IMG/VR virus record: IMGVR_UViG_3300025789_000116
Coordinates: 1-28,545 of that record
Length of the DNA: 28,545 nucleotides
Origin: a virus
Direction: 5' to 3' (one strand)
The notes under the pieces: model-generated
The model's database searches: none
What the model was told of the DNA's origin: nothing
The model's input: the letters and a program-made list of their open reading frames with translations, nothing else
Made by a program: the position numbers and the translations under genes
Part shown: positions 1 through 8,642 of the stretch, piece by piece
Layout of the letters: the number at the start of each line of letters is the position of its first letter
Position numbering within the stretch: the stretch's first letter is position 1

Positions 1-5
1 ATGGC

Positions 6-494
6 ATGAAACCCTATATTCGTTTTCGTGGTTTAACTGAATCTGATATTGTACCAATGATGCACGGTGAACGATATCATGATTTGAAGAACTATGTGGA
101 GAATATTACTGGAGATTTGTTGGCAGGTGATACATCGACCACCAGTAGGAAGCTAAGGACATTTACCAAGATTATAGCTTTAACTAAAGCAGCTTTAAAG
201 GGGAGTTCTGAAGGGGAGGCATTCCTTTTAACGATTGAGAACGCCAAAAAGTTGACAGAAAAGAAAAGATATTATACATCCGATTTTGGGTATAATAACT
301 CTATTGATTACATGAACTGTAAAACTGATACTTTGGTTCCTGGTCCTAACTATGAGAAACATGAGTTAAAGAACATCATCGAGTGGTGGCGGAGCAAGGC
401 TATAAATAGATACGAAACTCTCAAATCTGAGGGAAGATTAAGAACGGAACTTGAAGTATGGACTTCAGGTAAAGAAATTCAAATCATACGATAA
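6..494 (+). CDS. Hypothetical phage protein, 162 aa
   Basis: I do not recognise this protein. It is soluble-looking, with mixed charge, a lysine-rich middle (about residues 47-90) and a tryptophan pair near residues 127-128. No signal peptide, membrane segment or catalytic motif is visible. Its ATG forms an ATGA overlap with a TGA at 7-9, which probably ends a gene that starts before the window, so it likely belongs to an operon already running at the left edge. Only five bases precede the start, so the ribosome binding site cannot be judged. The next gene begins directly after its stop codon. An exact T4-like late promoter octamer lies inside it at 401-408. Confidence 0.75.
   Translation: MKPYIRFRGLTESDIVPMMHGERYHDLKNYVENITGDLLAGDTSTTSRKLRTFTKIIALTKAALKGSSEGEAFLLTIENAKKLTEKKRYYTSDFGYNNSIDYMNCKTDTLVPGPNYEKHELKNIIEWWRSKAINRYETLKSEGRLRTELEVWTSGKEIQIIR
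401..408 (+). promoter_or_regulatory. Possible T4-type late promoter inside a gene
   Basis: The octamer TATAAATA matches the T4 late promoter consensus exactly. It lies inside the first gene, 87 bases before the start of the next one. T4 late promoters often sit within the end of the upstream gene, but in an AT-rich genome such an octamer also arises by chance, and here it is also coding sequence. Confidence 0.3.
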
Positions 495-1784
495 ATGGCA
501 GATACCACAACACTAGCAGAGGCTTCGCAAGCACTCTTTTGTTCACTAGCGGACTATGTTTTATTAAAAAGAGAAAAATTAGATATAGTTTTTGATTTGG
601 ATAATGCTCCCACATATGCGGGATTTAAATTGCTTTGGGAAAATAATAAAAAATTAACCGATTCAATAGAGCAAGTATACAATAATCATACAGATACCCC
701 ACAAACAACTTTACCTGTTTTAGAAAAGTTTTTAGAAAAAAACGTTGATTGGTACGAATCTTCAGTTTTAATTGCAAAAAAACTTGTATCTGATATTGAT
801 AAAGTTTTGGGAAAATCAACAGGAATTAAAAAACCTAAAGCTACTGAAATTTGGTTTGTTCGTGGTGATGATACTGTAATGAAAAACATTCAAATTCTAT
901 TTGATAAAGCCAATGCAACAGCTAAAGCGATTAATAAAGTTGATGACATAGGTGCTAAAGGTATAGTATTTGGTGATATCAATAAATGGAGTCCGGCTGA
1001 TATTTACTTTGCTTCAGATAAAGCAAGAGATAAAATTCAAAAAACTGTGGATGCAAACTCTACTAAAACAGGATTCATTTTTTCAAGTTTAAATATTCTA
1101 ATAAGTGATTTGATTGAATCCGGCCAATTATTACCGTTATCTCTTAAAAAACAAACAAAACAAGTCACACTTCAAAAGGTGAATTTTAGTCGTCAAGATG
1201 AACTAAAAGTAATTTCAAAATATGAATACAATGGAACAAGTAATTGGAAACCATATAAGGTAAATCAACCACAAACTAGAGATATGAAAATTTATTTTAA
1301 TCCAACCAGTCCAAAGGATTATATAAAGGTTAAACATGATGTATCTGGTGGTGCTTTTAAGTGTGACGTAGTTTATGCCGGAGCTGAAGCAAGAGCCGGT
1401 TCTTTAGCATCTATTGATATATTCTCAGCGTTGGTTGCTGTGATCGATCCTAAATTTGCTATAGAGATTAAAAAAACATTTGAAGATGGAAATAAAAAAT
1501 ATAGAAAAGAATTGGCTGATTGGTTGAAGAAGTATGCTGGTGGTAAAAAGCCAGAACTTGAAAAAGATAGTAATACTGGTAAAAATAAAAAAAATCCATT
1601 AAGAGAAGCGTTTGAAAAAGAACGTGCAGAATTAAGTGCATTGAATGTGATTAATAAAATTATGCCAAAAATTAAAGCATGGTTAAACCAAGATAAAGAT
1701 AGAGCAGATAATTTTGTTCGTATTATCTATGAGTATTCAACTTCTAGAACAAAAGATTCTGGTAAATTTGTAATAGCAAAATAG
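495..1784 (+). CDS. Hypothetical protein, 429 aa
   Basis: A long lysine-rich protein without a recognised domain. Visible landmarks are IWFVRGDD (about residues 119-126), NKWSPADIYFA (about 163-173) and a glycine-rich stretch with GGAFKCDVVYAGAEARAGS (about 285-303). These look like conserved segments of a folded enzyme or structural protein, but I cannot assign a function. The C-terminal third is helical and charged. The start directly follows the stop of the preceding gene, and the Shine-Dalgarno sequence is weak. Its codon use is strongly AT-ended, unlike the GC-richer window around 12880-13080. Position before a conserved T4-like small protein suggests a core phage gene rather than a recent insertion, but this is inference. 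Confidence 0.8.
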   Translation: MADTTTLAEASQALFCSLADYVLLKREKLDIVFDLDNAPTYAGFKLLWENNKKLTDSIEQVYNNHTDTPQTTLPVLEKFLEKNVDWYESSVLIAKKLVSDIDKVLGKSTGIKKPKATEIWFVRGDDTVMKNIQILFDKANATAKAINKVDDIGAKGIVFGDINKWSPADIYFASDKARDKIQKTVDANSTKTGFIFSSLNILISDLIESGQLLPLSLKKQTKQVTLQKVNFSRQDELKVISKYEYNGTSNWKPYKVNQPQTRDMKIYFNPTSPKDYIKVKHDVSGGAFKCDVVYAGAEARAGSLASIDIFSALVAVIDPKFAIEIKKTFEDGNKKYRKELADWLKKYAGGKKPELEKDSNTGKNKKNPLREAFEKERAELSALNVINKIMPKIKAWLNQDKDRADNFVRIIYEYSTSRTKDSGKFVIAK

Positions 1785-1792
1785 GATAAATT

Positions 1793-2071
1793 ATGGCACT
1801 CATTGACTTTGACAAACTCTCTAAACAATACTCCGATGATAATGATTTTGGATTCTCTGCCGTATCGGAAGAAGAATACAATGCTGTCATCAATAATACC
1901 ACAAAAACTGCTGAGGACTACAAGGCACGGCTTGCCGAAGTAGAAAAGATTGTGATACCATTCCTTACAAAACTCCATTCTACTGGAGATAAAGAATACA
2001 TATATTGGCCGAATCGTAAACCTGTTATCGAAAAGCAAATTGAAAAGATACTGAAACTAACTAGAGATTAA
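1793..2071 (+). CDS. Conserved small T4-like phage protein, 92 aa
   Basis: A small acidic, mostly helical protein. From memory it resembles a family of short hypothetical proteins common in T4-like aquatic phages, with a segment like KLxEVExxxxPxL followed by YIYWPNR and a C-terminal EKQIEKILKLTR helix (here about residues 62-90). No function is known to me. It starts eight bases after the previous stop with a short AGGA-like ribosome binding site, and the first sugar gene begins two bases after its stop. It may mark the boundary between core genes and the accessory sugar cluster. Confidence 0.8.
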   Translation: MALIDFDKLSKQYSDDNDFGFSAVSEEEYNAVINNTTKTAEDYKARLAEVEKIVIPFLTKLHSTGDKEYIYWPNRKPVIEKQIEKILKLTRD

Positions 2072-2073
2072 TT

Positions 2074-2787
2074 ATGTCCGCTACTGTGATTATACCAACT
2101 ACTGGAGCACCAGAAGTTGTTGATGCTGTAAAGTCTGTACTAAATCAAACCTATCCTACCGATTGTTATGTCATCATTGATGGTGATGAACATATCGATA
2201 AAACTGCCGCATTGTTGAAACAGTTCGATGGTCATGACCGATTCCATATTACTGCACTGCCTGTCAATGTTGGTGCCAAAGGATTTTATGGTCACCGAAT
2301 CTATGCTGCTTTCACTCATTTAATTAACACCGATTATGTCATGTGGCTTGATCAGGATAATTGGTTAGGTGATCGTCATGTTCAAGAATGTGTTGATACA
2401 ATCGAATCAAGAAATTTAGATTGGTGTTATTCATTACGACAAATACATCATAAAGGCGGACAATTTGCTGCATTTGATGATTGTGAATCCTTAGGTAAAT
2501 GGCAGTCGTATCATGGAATAAATCATATAGATACTAATTGTTATTGTGTTAAAATAGATATTGCAACCAAAATTGCAAGTGTATGGCATGGTGGTTGGGG
2601 TCAAGATAGAGTATTCTTAGCAACTATTGCACAACACTTTCCAAAGTTTGATTGCACAAATGAATATACGGTACATTATCGTGTAGATGGTGGCAGAGGT
2701 TCTGTGACAGCAGAATTCTTTGAAAATGGAAATAAAATAATGAATGAAAAATATAATGGAGTTTACCCATGGCGCAAAAAGACCTAA
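2074..2787 (+). CDS. Family 2-like glycosyltransferase
   Basis: A 237-residue GT-A fold glycosyltransferase of the GT2 type, which transfers a sugar from a nucleotide-sugar donor in the cytoplasm. The N-terminus carries the typical nucleotide-binding strand VIIPTTG (5-11), then the SVLNQTYP segment (21-28) and IIDGDE (34-39). A DxD-like metal site follows in WLDQDN (D93, D95), preceded by NVGAKG (65-70). The acceptor half contains HGGWGQDR near residue 170. There is no membrane segment. It is short for GT2 but full length for phage versions. It is the first of ten overlapping sugar genes and overlaps the next gene by 19 bases. Confidence 0.85.
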   Translation: MSATVIIPTTGAPEVVDAVKSVLNQTYPTDCYVIIDGDEHIDKTAALLKQFDGHDRFHITALPVNVGAKGFYGHRIYAAFTHLINTDYVMWLDQDNWLGDRHVQECVDTIESRNLDWCYSLRQIHHKGGQFAAFDDCESLGKWQSYHGINHIDTNCYCVKIDIATKIASVWHGGWGQDRVFLATIAQHFPKFDCTNEYTVHYRVDGGRGSVTAEFFENGNKIMNEKYNGVYPWRKKT

Positions 2788-3623
2788 TCATTGGTGGTTT
2801 TACAGGATACAATTACAATCAACTAAAACCATGGGTCGAATCAATCGATGACTGTGGTTTCACCGGTGATAAAGTGATGGTCGTTGGTGACGCATCACAA
2901 GAAACACTTGGTGAACTAATCAAACGGAACTTTATTATTGTTCCAATGATGAGAATCAATGCTCCAATCCATGTGGCACGATTCCTATCAATCTACGATT
3001 TTCTCAAAGCACATTACAAACGATATCGTTATGTGGTTACCACAGATGTTAAGGATGTTTTCTTCCAAACTAATCCAATGGATTGGTTGCATTACAATCT
3101 CCGTGATTTAAAACTTGTTGCCGGTTCAGAAGGTATGTTATACAAAGATGAACCATGGGGTAACGAGAATCTAATGCAAGCTTACGGTCCAATTGTACAT
3201 GAAGAATTTAAAAATAACAAAATCTATAATGTTGGAACAATCGGTGGCCATGCGGAGTATGTTAAAGATATGGTGTTCAATATTTTCTGGAACGCAGTCA
3301 ACAGACCTATTCAAATTTGCGACCAAGCGGTGTATAATGTTCTGATTCAGACACAGCCATTTAAAGATAGAATATTTTTTGCTGAACAGTCAGATGCTTG
3401 GGCTTGTCAAGCAGGCACAACAGTAGACCCATCCAAAATTGAACAGTTTAGACCGTTCTTAACTGAAAAAGAACCAATCTTTGAAGATGGACTTGTAAAA
3501 ACTCATGACGGACATATATTTTCTATTGTTCACCAGTATGACCGAGTACCGGAATGGAAACAATTTATTCAAGAGAAGTATAATCAAGAACCACCAGAAT
3601 CATTTTTCACTTATAGGACATAA
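2769..3623 (+). CDS. Putative glycosyltransferase with DVKD metal motif
   Basis: A 284-residue protein with the look of a GT-A glycosyltransferase. A first strand IIGGFTGYN (7-15) is followed by VMVVGDA (36-42), an ARFLSIYDFL segment (70-79) and VVTTDVKDVFF (89-99), where D93/D96 would bind metal and nucleotide sugar. YNVGTIGGH (about 155-163) and an ICDQAVYN stretch resemble the acceptor-side motifs of family 8-like enzymes. The ATG at 2769 has GGAG seven bases upstream and lies inside the end of the previous gene, so the two are probably translationally coupled. Donor and acceptor cannot be told from sequence. Confidence 0.75.
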   Translation: MAQKDLIIGGFTGYNYNQLKPWVESIDDCGFTGDKVMVVGDASQETLGELIKRNFIIVPMMRINAPIHVARFLSIYDFLKAHYKRYRYVVTTDVKDVFFQTNPMDWLHYNLRDLKLVAGSEGMLYKDEPWGNENLMQAYGPIVHEEFKNNKIYNVGTIGGHAEYVKDMVFNIFWNAVNRPIQICDQAVYNVLIQTQPFKDRIFFAEQSDAWACQAGTTVDPSKIEQFRPFLTEKEPIFEDGLVKTHDGHIFSIVHQYDRVPEWKQFIQEKYNQEPPESFFTYRT

Positions 3624-3625
3624 TC

Positions 3626-4156
3626 ATGGATTTTGAACAATTATATCAAGAAGCTTGTGCCAAAGAAACTGACATTCACGAGCATCTACCGGTGTTGTCA
3701 GATTTGACTTCACAATGTAAACATGTTACCGAACTCGGTGTAGGTTGGGCTCAAAGTACTCGAGCATTTCTCCGTCACGATGTTGAATTACATAGCTATG
3801 AACTAATGCCACAACCTGGTATTGTTGAGTTCTTTGAACAAGCAAAAGCTGAAGGTCGAAATGTATATTTACATATTGATGATACCCGTAAAGTTGAAAT
3901 TGCACCTACAGAATTACTATTTGTAGATAGTTTACATATTTACGAACAGGTACAAAAAGAATTAGAATTACATGCTGACAAAGCAAGTAAGTATATTGTA
4001 TTTCATGATACCACATCTTATGCTGACCGTGGTGAGTTTGGTGGTCGTGGCATTTGGCCCGCTATTCAAGAGTTTATTGATACTCATCCTGAGTGGCAAA
4101 TGGTTGAACGCAGAACCAATAATAATGGATTAACTACTTTGAAACGAGTTGCATGA
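3626..4156 (+). CDS. Small class I methyltransferase-like protein
   Basis: A 176-residue Rossmann protein. [11 protein letters not shown] (35-45) is a good SAM-binding motif I, and [14 protein letters not shown] (about 92-105) followed by a FHDTTSY turn resembles the Methyltransf_24 and cephalosporin-hydroxylase-like group. In that group the conserved Asp/His residues can bind metal and the substrate is often a sugar or small metabolite. It sits between glycosyltransferases and a nucleotide-sugar decarboxylase, so O-methylation of a sugar is a reasonable guess, though unproven. AGGA lies seven bases before the ATG. Its stop overlaps the next start as ATGA. Confidence 0.75.
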   Translation: MDFEQLYQEACAKETDIHEHLPVLSDLTSQCKHVTELGVGWAQSTRAFLRHDVELHSYELMPQPGIVEFFEQAKAEGRNVYLHIDDTRKVEIAPTELLFVDSLHIYEQVQKELELHADKASKYIVFHDTTSYADRGEFGGRGIWPAIQEFIDTHPEWQMVERRTNNNGLTTLKRVA

Positions 4157-5073
4157 AAAAAATATTAGTGACTGGTGGTGCCGGTTTTCTTGGTAGCCAC
4201 CTGTGTGAAAAATTGGTTTATCAGGGGCATCATGTTCTTTGTGTAGATAATTATTTTACAGGTTCATACAAGAACATTAGACACCTCTATGATGCTAAAA
4301 ACTTTGAAGTAATGCGTCAAGATATTTGTTTTCCACTTTATGTTGAAGTGGATGAAATTTATAATCTTGCTTGTCCAGCATCACCTGTACATTATCAACA
4401 TGACCCAATACAGACAATGAAAACCAGTATTTTAGGTGCATACAATATGTTGGGTTTAGCTAAACGAACTGGTGCTAAGATTCTACAAGCATCAACATCA
4501 GAAGTTTATGGCGATCCACTTGTACATCCACAAACAGAAGAATATTGGGGTAATGTAAATCCAATTGGTATTCGTTCTTGTTATGATGAAGGAAAGCGTG
4601 CAGCAGAAACTTTGTTTGTAGATTATAAACGCAAACATAATGTTGATGCCAAGATTATTCGCATCTTCAACACTTATGGTCCTAGAATGGCTGCAAATGA
4701 TGGTCGAGTAGTGAGTAACTTTATCACACAAGCATTAGAAGGTAAGGACATTACGATTTATGGTGATGGTTCACAAACAAGAAGTTTTTGTTTTGTCGGT
4801 GATTTAATTGATGGTATGATGAAAATGATGGATTCAAACATTATGGGCCCAATCAATTTAGGCAATCCAAATGAATTTACTATGTTAGCACTAGCTGAAA
4901 AGGTTATTGAATTAACAAATTCAAAAAGTAAAATTGTATTTTTAGAATTACCTGAAGATGATCCAAAACAAAGGCAACCTGATATTACAAAAGCAAAAGA
5001 GTTTTTAAATTGGAAACCACAAGTACATTTAAATTTGGGGTTAAAATTAACAATAGATTATTTTAAATCATGA
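4153..5073 (+). CDS. UDP-glucuronate decarboxylase (UDP-xylose synthase)
   Basis: An extended short-chain dehydrogenase of 306 residues, the usual length for bacterial UXS. It converts UDP-glucuronate to UDP-xylose using a tightly bound NAD. The NAD-binding GGAGFLGSH is at 8-16, the catalytic [10 protein letters not shown] block at 113-122 (Glu117), and the [12 protein letters not shown] block at 141-152 supplies Tyr144 and Lys148. The later [15 protein letters not shown] segment is characteristic of UXS rather than of generic epimerases. The phage would rely on host UDP-glucuronate unless a dehydrogenase is encoded elsewhere. It overlaps both neighbours by ATGA junctions. This is the best-defined donor-making enzyme in the cluster. 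Confidence 0.92.
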   Translation: MKKILVTGGAGFLGSHLCEKLVYQGHHVLCVDNYFTGSYKNIRHLYDAKNFEVMRQDICFPLYVEVDEIYNLACPASPVHYQHDPIQTMKTSILGAYNMLGLAKRTGAKILQASTSEVYGDPLVHPQTEEYWGNVNPIGIRSCYDEGKRAAETLFVDYKRKHNVDAKIIRIFNTYGPRMAANDGRVVSNFITQALEGKDITIYGDGSQTRSFCFVGDLIDGMMKMMDSNIMGPINLGNPNEFTMLALAEKVIELTNSKSKIVFLELPEDDPKQRQPDITKAKEFLNWKPQVHLNLGLKLTIDYFKS

Positions 5074-5801
5074 GTATATCTTTTTTTCACATAGCATCTG
5101 TATATCCTAAAGCAACAAAAGTGATGATTGAGAATGTTAGGAAACATCATCCTGATAGTTATTACTATTTGGCTGTCGATGGAGATAGAGATTATTTAAA
5201 CCTCGCATTAGAAAATAATTGCGATTTGCATGTTTATACCGAAGCAATAGGTGGACCTGTTCCTCCTTATGGTTATAATTTGAAACAAACTTTACAATTC
5301 TTGGAAAGATTTCATACTGCTTGTGAGAATTGTAACACAAATCATATTATGATGATGGAAGATGATGTTTTAATTATAAAACCAATAACAGTTGATCCTT
5401 ATTGGGACCATGCCGGCGCAGATACAAAAGTCGGCAACATATTGCCCAACTTTGTATTGGACTTAATTGAATCACATTCTGGTTCAAGACCTGATCCATT
5501 TCAGTATGGTGCCGGCGGCGGAACTATTTTCAACAAAAATGTTTTCTTAGTAAATTATACTAAAAATATAGAATGGTTTAAAAAACATTTCGATAATATA
5601 CAACAATATTATCCTACAATTGGTTACATTGATTGTTTTATGAATGTGTATTACTGGTTAGCAAGAAAACGTTATTGCGGTAATCCTTATCGTACAGACA
5701 CACACAATCATCAACCAGGATTTGATTATGAGGCCTTTATAAGTAATCTACCGAGTGAAATTGAAATTATCAACAACTACAAGAAATACTATTATGAATG
5801 A
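5070..5801 (+). CDS. Putative glycosyltransferase with EDD motif
   Basis: A 243-residue protein beginning [11 protein letters not shown], then [11 protein letters not shown] (31-41) and [14 protein letters not shown] (92-105). E97-D98-D99 fits the metal-binding acidic motif of a GT-A glycosyltransferase. A glycine-rich GAGGGTIFN segment (about 146-154) resembles the acceptor-site loop seen in such enzymes. No membrane segment is visible. I cannot name the family with confidence. It starts by an ATGA overlap with the UDP-xylose synthase gene, so it could be a user of that donor. Its last bases overlap the start of the next gene by eight bases. Confidence 0.7.
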   Translation: MSISFFHIASVYPKATKVMIENVRKHHPDSYYYLAVDGDRDYLNLALENNCDLHVYTEAIGGPVPPYGYNLKQTLQFLERFHTACENCNTNHIMMMEDDVLIIKPITVDPYWDHAGADTKVGNILPNFVLDLIESHSGSRPDPFQYGAGGGTIFNKNVFLVNYTKNIEWFKKHFDNIQQYYPTIGYIDCFMNVYYWLARKRYCGNPYRTDTHNHQPGFDYEAFISNLPSEIEIINNYKKYYYE

Positions 5802-6594
5802 ACTTACTATTGTAACGGCCTTCTTTGACATTGGCCGTGGTGATTGGACTCCAGATAAGGGTTTACCCTCATATCTTCAAAGAACAACCGACACATATTT
5901 TGAAAGATTTGGTCACATGGCCAAACTTGATAACCATATCATTGTCTATACATCAAAAGAATTTGTTGACCGAATTAAAGAAATTCGTGGCGACAAACCA
6001 ACAACAGTTCTTACAGTTGATTTTCAAAATTCTTTTCTTGAACTCCGTAAAGAAGTTAGTCGAGTACAAAAGAGTCCAGAATATCAAGCAAAAATAAATC
6101 CCATGCAAGTACGCAATCCAGAATATTGGAATGCTGACTACGTTATTGTCAATGCTTTAAAATCTTCTTTTGCAACACAAGCAATTCAACGAGGAATTGT
6201 TGAAACAGAAATGTTGGCTTGGTTAGATTTTGGTTATTGTCGTACAGAAGATACACTTAACGGTGTAGAATTGTGGCAGTATCCATTTGACAAAGAGAAA
6301 ATTCATTTCTTTAATATTAAAGACTTCAAAGAAGGAACTTTTATTCAAGATGTGATTGCTAATAACGATGTTCATATTACCGGTCCAATGATTGTTGCAA
6401 GTAAACAGAATTGGCCAGTATTAGAACAATTGGTTCACCATAGTGTTGGTGAATTATTGAAGAACGATTTAATTGATGATGACCAAACATTGTTATTAAT
6501 GTCGTACCTTCAGAAACCAGAATTATTTGAATTACATCCACTTAAAGACGAATGGTTTGTTGCTTTTAAGGAATATCATGTTGATATATGTTAG
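5794..6594 (+). CDS. HtrL/YibB-family (WlaTC-like) glycosyltransferase
   Basis: A 266-residue protein whose N-terminus carries IVTAFFDIGRGDW (6-18), the hallmark of the HtrL/YibB family found in lipopolysaccharide and capsule loci. An upstream in-frame ATG at 5755 would add 13 low-complexity residues. I chose 5794 because the family motif then begins near residue 6 and the start overlaps the previous stop, like its neighbours. Later family-like features are IIVYTSKEF (about 50-58) and a WLDFGYCR strand with an acidic residue (about 143-150). Members are presumed sugar transferases; biochemical proof is sparse. Confidence 0.82.
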   Translation: MNELTIVTAFFDIGRGDWTPDKGLPSYLQRTTDTYFERFGHMAKLDNHIIVYTSKEFVDRIKEIRGDKPTTVLTVDFQNSFLELRKEVSRVQKSPEYQAKINPMQVRNPEYWNADYVIVNALKSSFATQAIQRGIVETEMLAWLDFGYCRTEDTLNGVELWQYPFDKEKIHFFNIKDFKEGTFIQDVIANNDVHITGPMIVASKQNWPVLEQLVHHSVGELLKNDLIDDDQTLLLMSYLQKPELFELHPLKDEWFVAFKEYHVDIC

Positions 6595-7297
6595 TTGTAC
6601 CGATAATCTAGGAGATTTCTCTAACGCATTACCTGTCATTTCTGGCCTCTCGTTGTATGATAAGAGGCCAATTGATTTAGTCATTAAAAATGGTATGCGT
6701 AAGTTCAATGGCATCAAAGAACTTTTACTTCAACAACCTTGTATCAATTCGGTTGAGTTTGATGATGAAGTTTATTTCAATGGTGGTATTAATTTAAGTT
6801 CTTGGACTCGTATGGACCAAGATGATCCAAATCGACCAATTGAAACTTGCCGTTATGAAAATTGGGTAAGAGATAATTACAAATTAGATTTTAAGGTCGA
6901 TGATGATTTTGAACTTCAGTTTACTTCAATGGAAGTTGAAGATACAGGTGATAAAACAGTTATTGGTGACCGTTGGAATCATGCGACAATTGATACACGA
7001 AGAAAAACAAATGTGGTTGAACACGGAGCAAATCCTGATCCATCAAAGGTGTTTTATTTGGATTATACAAAACCAATTTGTTACAATTTGTCGATAATTA
7101 AAAATAGTCCTCGACATTTTGTTACAACCTTTACGGGTATTGGTATTCTTGCTGACTTAATGAATAAAGAAACCATCTGTTGTTGGGACGAAGATATGAG
7201 GATGTGGGACGGACATCCTGTTGAATATGATTTTATTCGACACTATTACGGTAATCGTAAATCAAAACTTGTTTATGTGAAAGATTTAGTAATATGA
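6578..7297 (+). CDS. Glycosyltransferase-like protein, possibly GT9-like
   Basis: A 239-residue protein starting MLIYVSCTDNLGDFSNALPV, which resembles the first Rossmann strand and GD-loop of heptosyltransferase-like (GT9) enzymes. A C-terminal HFVTTFTGIGILADLM segment resembles the donor-site end of the same fold. An in-frame ATG at 6527 would extend it far into the previous gene. The ATG at 6578 has AAGGA six bases upstream and is preferred. The family call is tentative because the middle of the protein is divergent. It is followed by another GT9-like gene through an ATGA overlap, and the two may be diverged relatives or partners. Confidence 0.65.
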   Translation: MLIYVSCTDNLGDFSNALPVISGLSLYDKRPIDLVIKNGMRKFNGIKELLLQQPCINSVEFDDEVYFNGGINLSSWTRMDQDDPNRPIETCRYENWVRDNYKLDFKVDDDFELQFTSMEVEDTGDKTVIGDRWNHATIDTRRKTNVVEHGANPDPSKVFYLDYTKPICYNLSIIKNSPRHFVTTFTGIGILADLMNKETICCWDEDMRMWDGHPVEYDFIRHYYGNRKSKLVYVKDLVI

Positions 7298-8001
7298 TTA
7301 TCAACATTCGAAAAGGTGTGTTTGGTGATTGCATCCGTGGTGGTGATTTAGTTGCTGTTGCAAATGTGGTTGAACATTTAAGAAAAGTTAATAACAATCC
7401 CAATATTCGTTTTTGGATTGATCCTGCAGCAACTAGTTCAGAAAGATATGTTCAAGATTTTCACACTTTCTTAATATTTGCAACAGATTATTTTTCTGTA
7501 CACGAAGGCCAAGAAGAATTGCCATGGCGCAGAGTTAATCTTTGGGATTTCCGTGATGTTTCGGGTGATGTGGTTAAAATACCAAATAACAAGCCGATGC
7601 AAAAGAAGATTGTTATATTTCCATTGACAGATGCTCCATATAATCAATGGCGTAACTGGCCCCCTAATTTGTTGCCATCTTTGATTCAAAAATATAATAC
7701 CGAACAATATAAAGATTATGTTAAAATTATTTGTTCCAAAAATTCAGCATATTATGGTGAAGAATGGACTTGTAGTACCGACATTACAGATAATCTAAAC
7801 CACATTATGGATGCCGAAATCTTTATTGGTGGTGACACAGGAACAACACATTTTGCATTTGCGCTTGACAGAGCACCTAAAGACCTGTTATACTATGGAT
7901 CCAGTCGAGCATTGGTACATACATTACCATTTTACCTATTACAAGGTAAAGGTAGAGTTACAAATTATTGGTTAGATTTTGAGAGAACAATATGGCAATA
8001 A
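7294..8001 (+). CDS. GT9-like glycosyltransferase
   Basis: A 235-residue protein with NIRKGVFGDCIRGGD (4-18) at the N-terminus, matching the GD-loop region of heptosyltransferase-like enzymes. EIFIGGDTGTTHFAFAL (175-191) matches the conserved D-[ST]-G-x-x-H-x-A block that binds the nucleotide-sugar donor. An IIVIFPLTDAP-like strand near 105-114 precedes the C-terminal Rossmann half. It is shorter than cellular heptosyltransferases (over 300 residues). The start overlaps the previous stop as ATGA and the end overlaps the next gene by ten bases. Confidence 0.75.
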   Translation: MIINIRKGVFGDCIRGGDLVAVANVVEHLRKVNNNPNIRFWIDPAATSSERYVQDFHTFLIFATDYFSVHEGQEELPWRRVNLWDFRDVSGDVVKIPNNKPMQKKIVIFPLTDAPYNQWRNWPPNLLPSLIQKYNTEQYKDYVKIICSKNSAYYGEEWTCSTDITDNLNHIMDAEIFIGGDTGTTHFAFALDRAPKDLLYYGSSRALVHTLPFYLLQGKGRVTNYWLDFERTIWQ

Positions 8002-8642
8002 ATGATACTGCAGCAATAGTTACCGCTTTTTTTGGCCCACACCAAACACAACAAAAAAAATATATGGCTAAAACCTTATGCCGTAATATTAAAGAAACCG
8101 GCCTATTTACTTGTTTAGCATCACATTCAACCATTGACGAGGAAACTCAAAGTGTTACAAACCTATCGGTTTATGACGCAGATAATAGTTTTCAAGTAAA
8201 CGGTTTACCAAAAGTAACACATAATCATGGTGTAGCAGAATTGACATCAATGCACAATGCAGTAAATGCTCTCAAACGGTTTGGATTTAAATATATTATT
8301 AAATTTCCATTTGATATACAACCAAGTTTAAATTTTCAACAAATTGTTAATGATTGCAAAGCTACTGGTAAAAGTTTGGTAACAGGAAGATGGGATAATG
8401 ATATCACTATTGGTACATTTTCATTCTTTGCCAATATTGATTTTTTCTTAGAAACATTTTCTCTTGATGAAGTATATCGTTGTGATAAAGATTTAGAATA
8501 TGCTTGGTTCGATTCTGTAAAAGAAAAAGGACTAATGGAACATGTACATTTTTGTAGTGGATATAATAACTTCATGGGAAACAATATGACTCAATACTCG
8601 GAAGGAGCTGGCACTAAAGTATTGGAGTATCCGTTCCAATGA
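7992..8642 (+). CDS. Putative glycosyltransferase
   Basis: A 216-residue protein beginning AAIVTAFFGPH (7-17), then a helical segment, and FKYIIKFPFDIQP (99-111), where Asp108 could be part of a metal or substrate motif. RWDNDITIGTFSFF (about 133-146) looks like a substrate loop. The start resembles that of the HtrL-like gene at 5794 (both contain IVTAFF), which hints at a distant common origin, but the downstream motifs differ. I cannot place it in a family. It is overlapped at both ends and is clearly part of the sugar operon. Confidence 0.65.
   Translation: MAINDTAAIVTAFFGPHQTQQKKYMAKTLCRNIKETGLFTCLASHSTIDEETQSVTNLSVYDADNSFQVNGLPKVTHNHGVAELTSMHNAVNALKRFGFKYIIKFPFDIQPSLNFQQIVNDCKATGKSLVTGRWDNDITIGTFSFFANIDFFLETFSLDEVYRCDKDLEYAWFDSVKEKGLMEHVHFCSGYNNFMGNNMTQYSEGAGTKVLEYPFQ

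Noticed and set aside
5755-5793. N-terminal extension of the HtrL-like protein
   Set aside because: The added residues are low-complexity and lie in the previous gene. The family motif starts right after the ATG at 5794.
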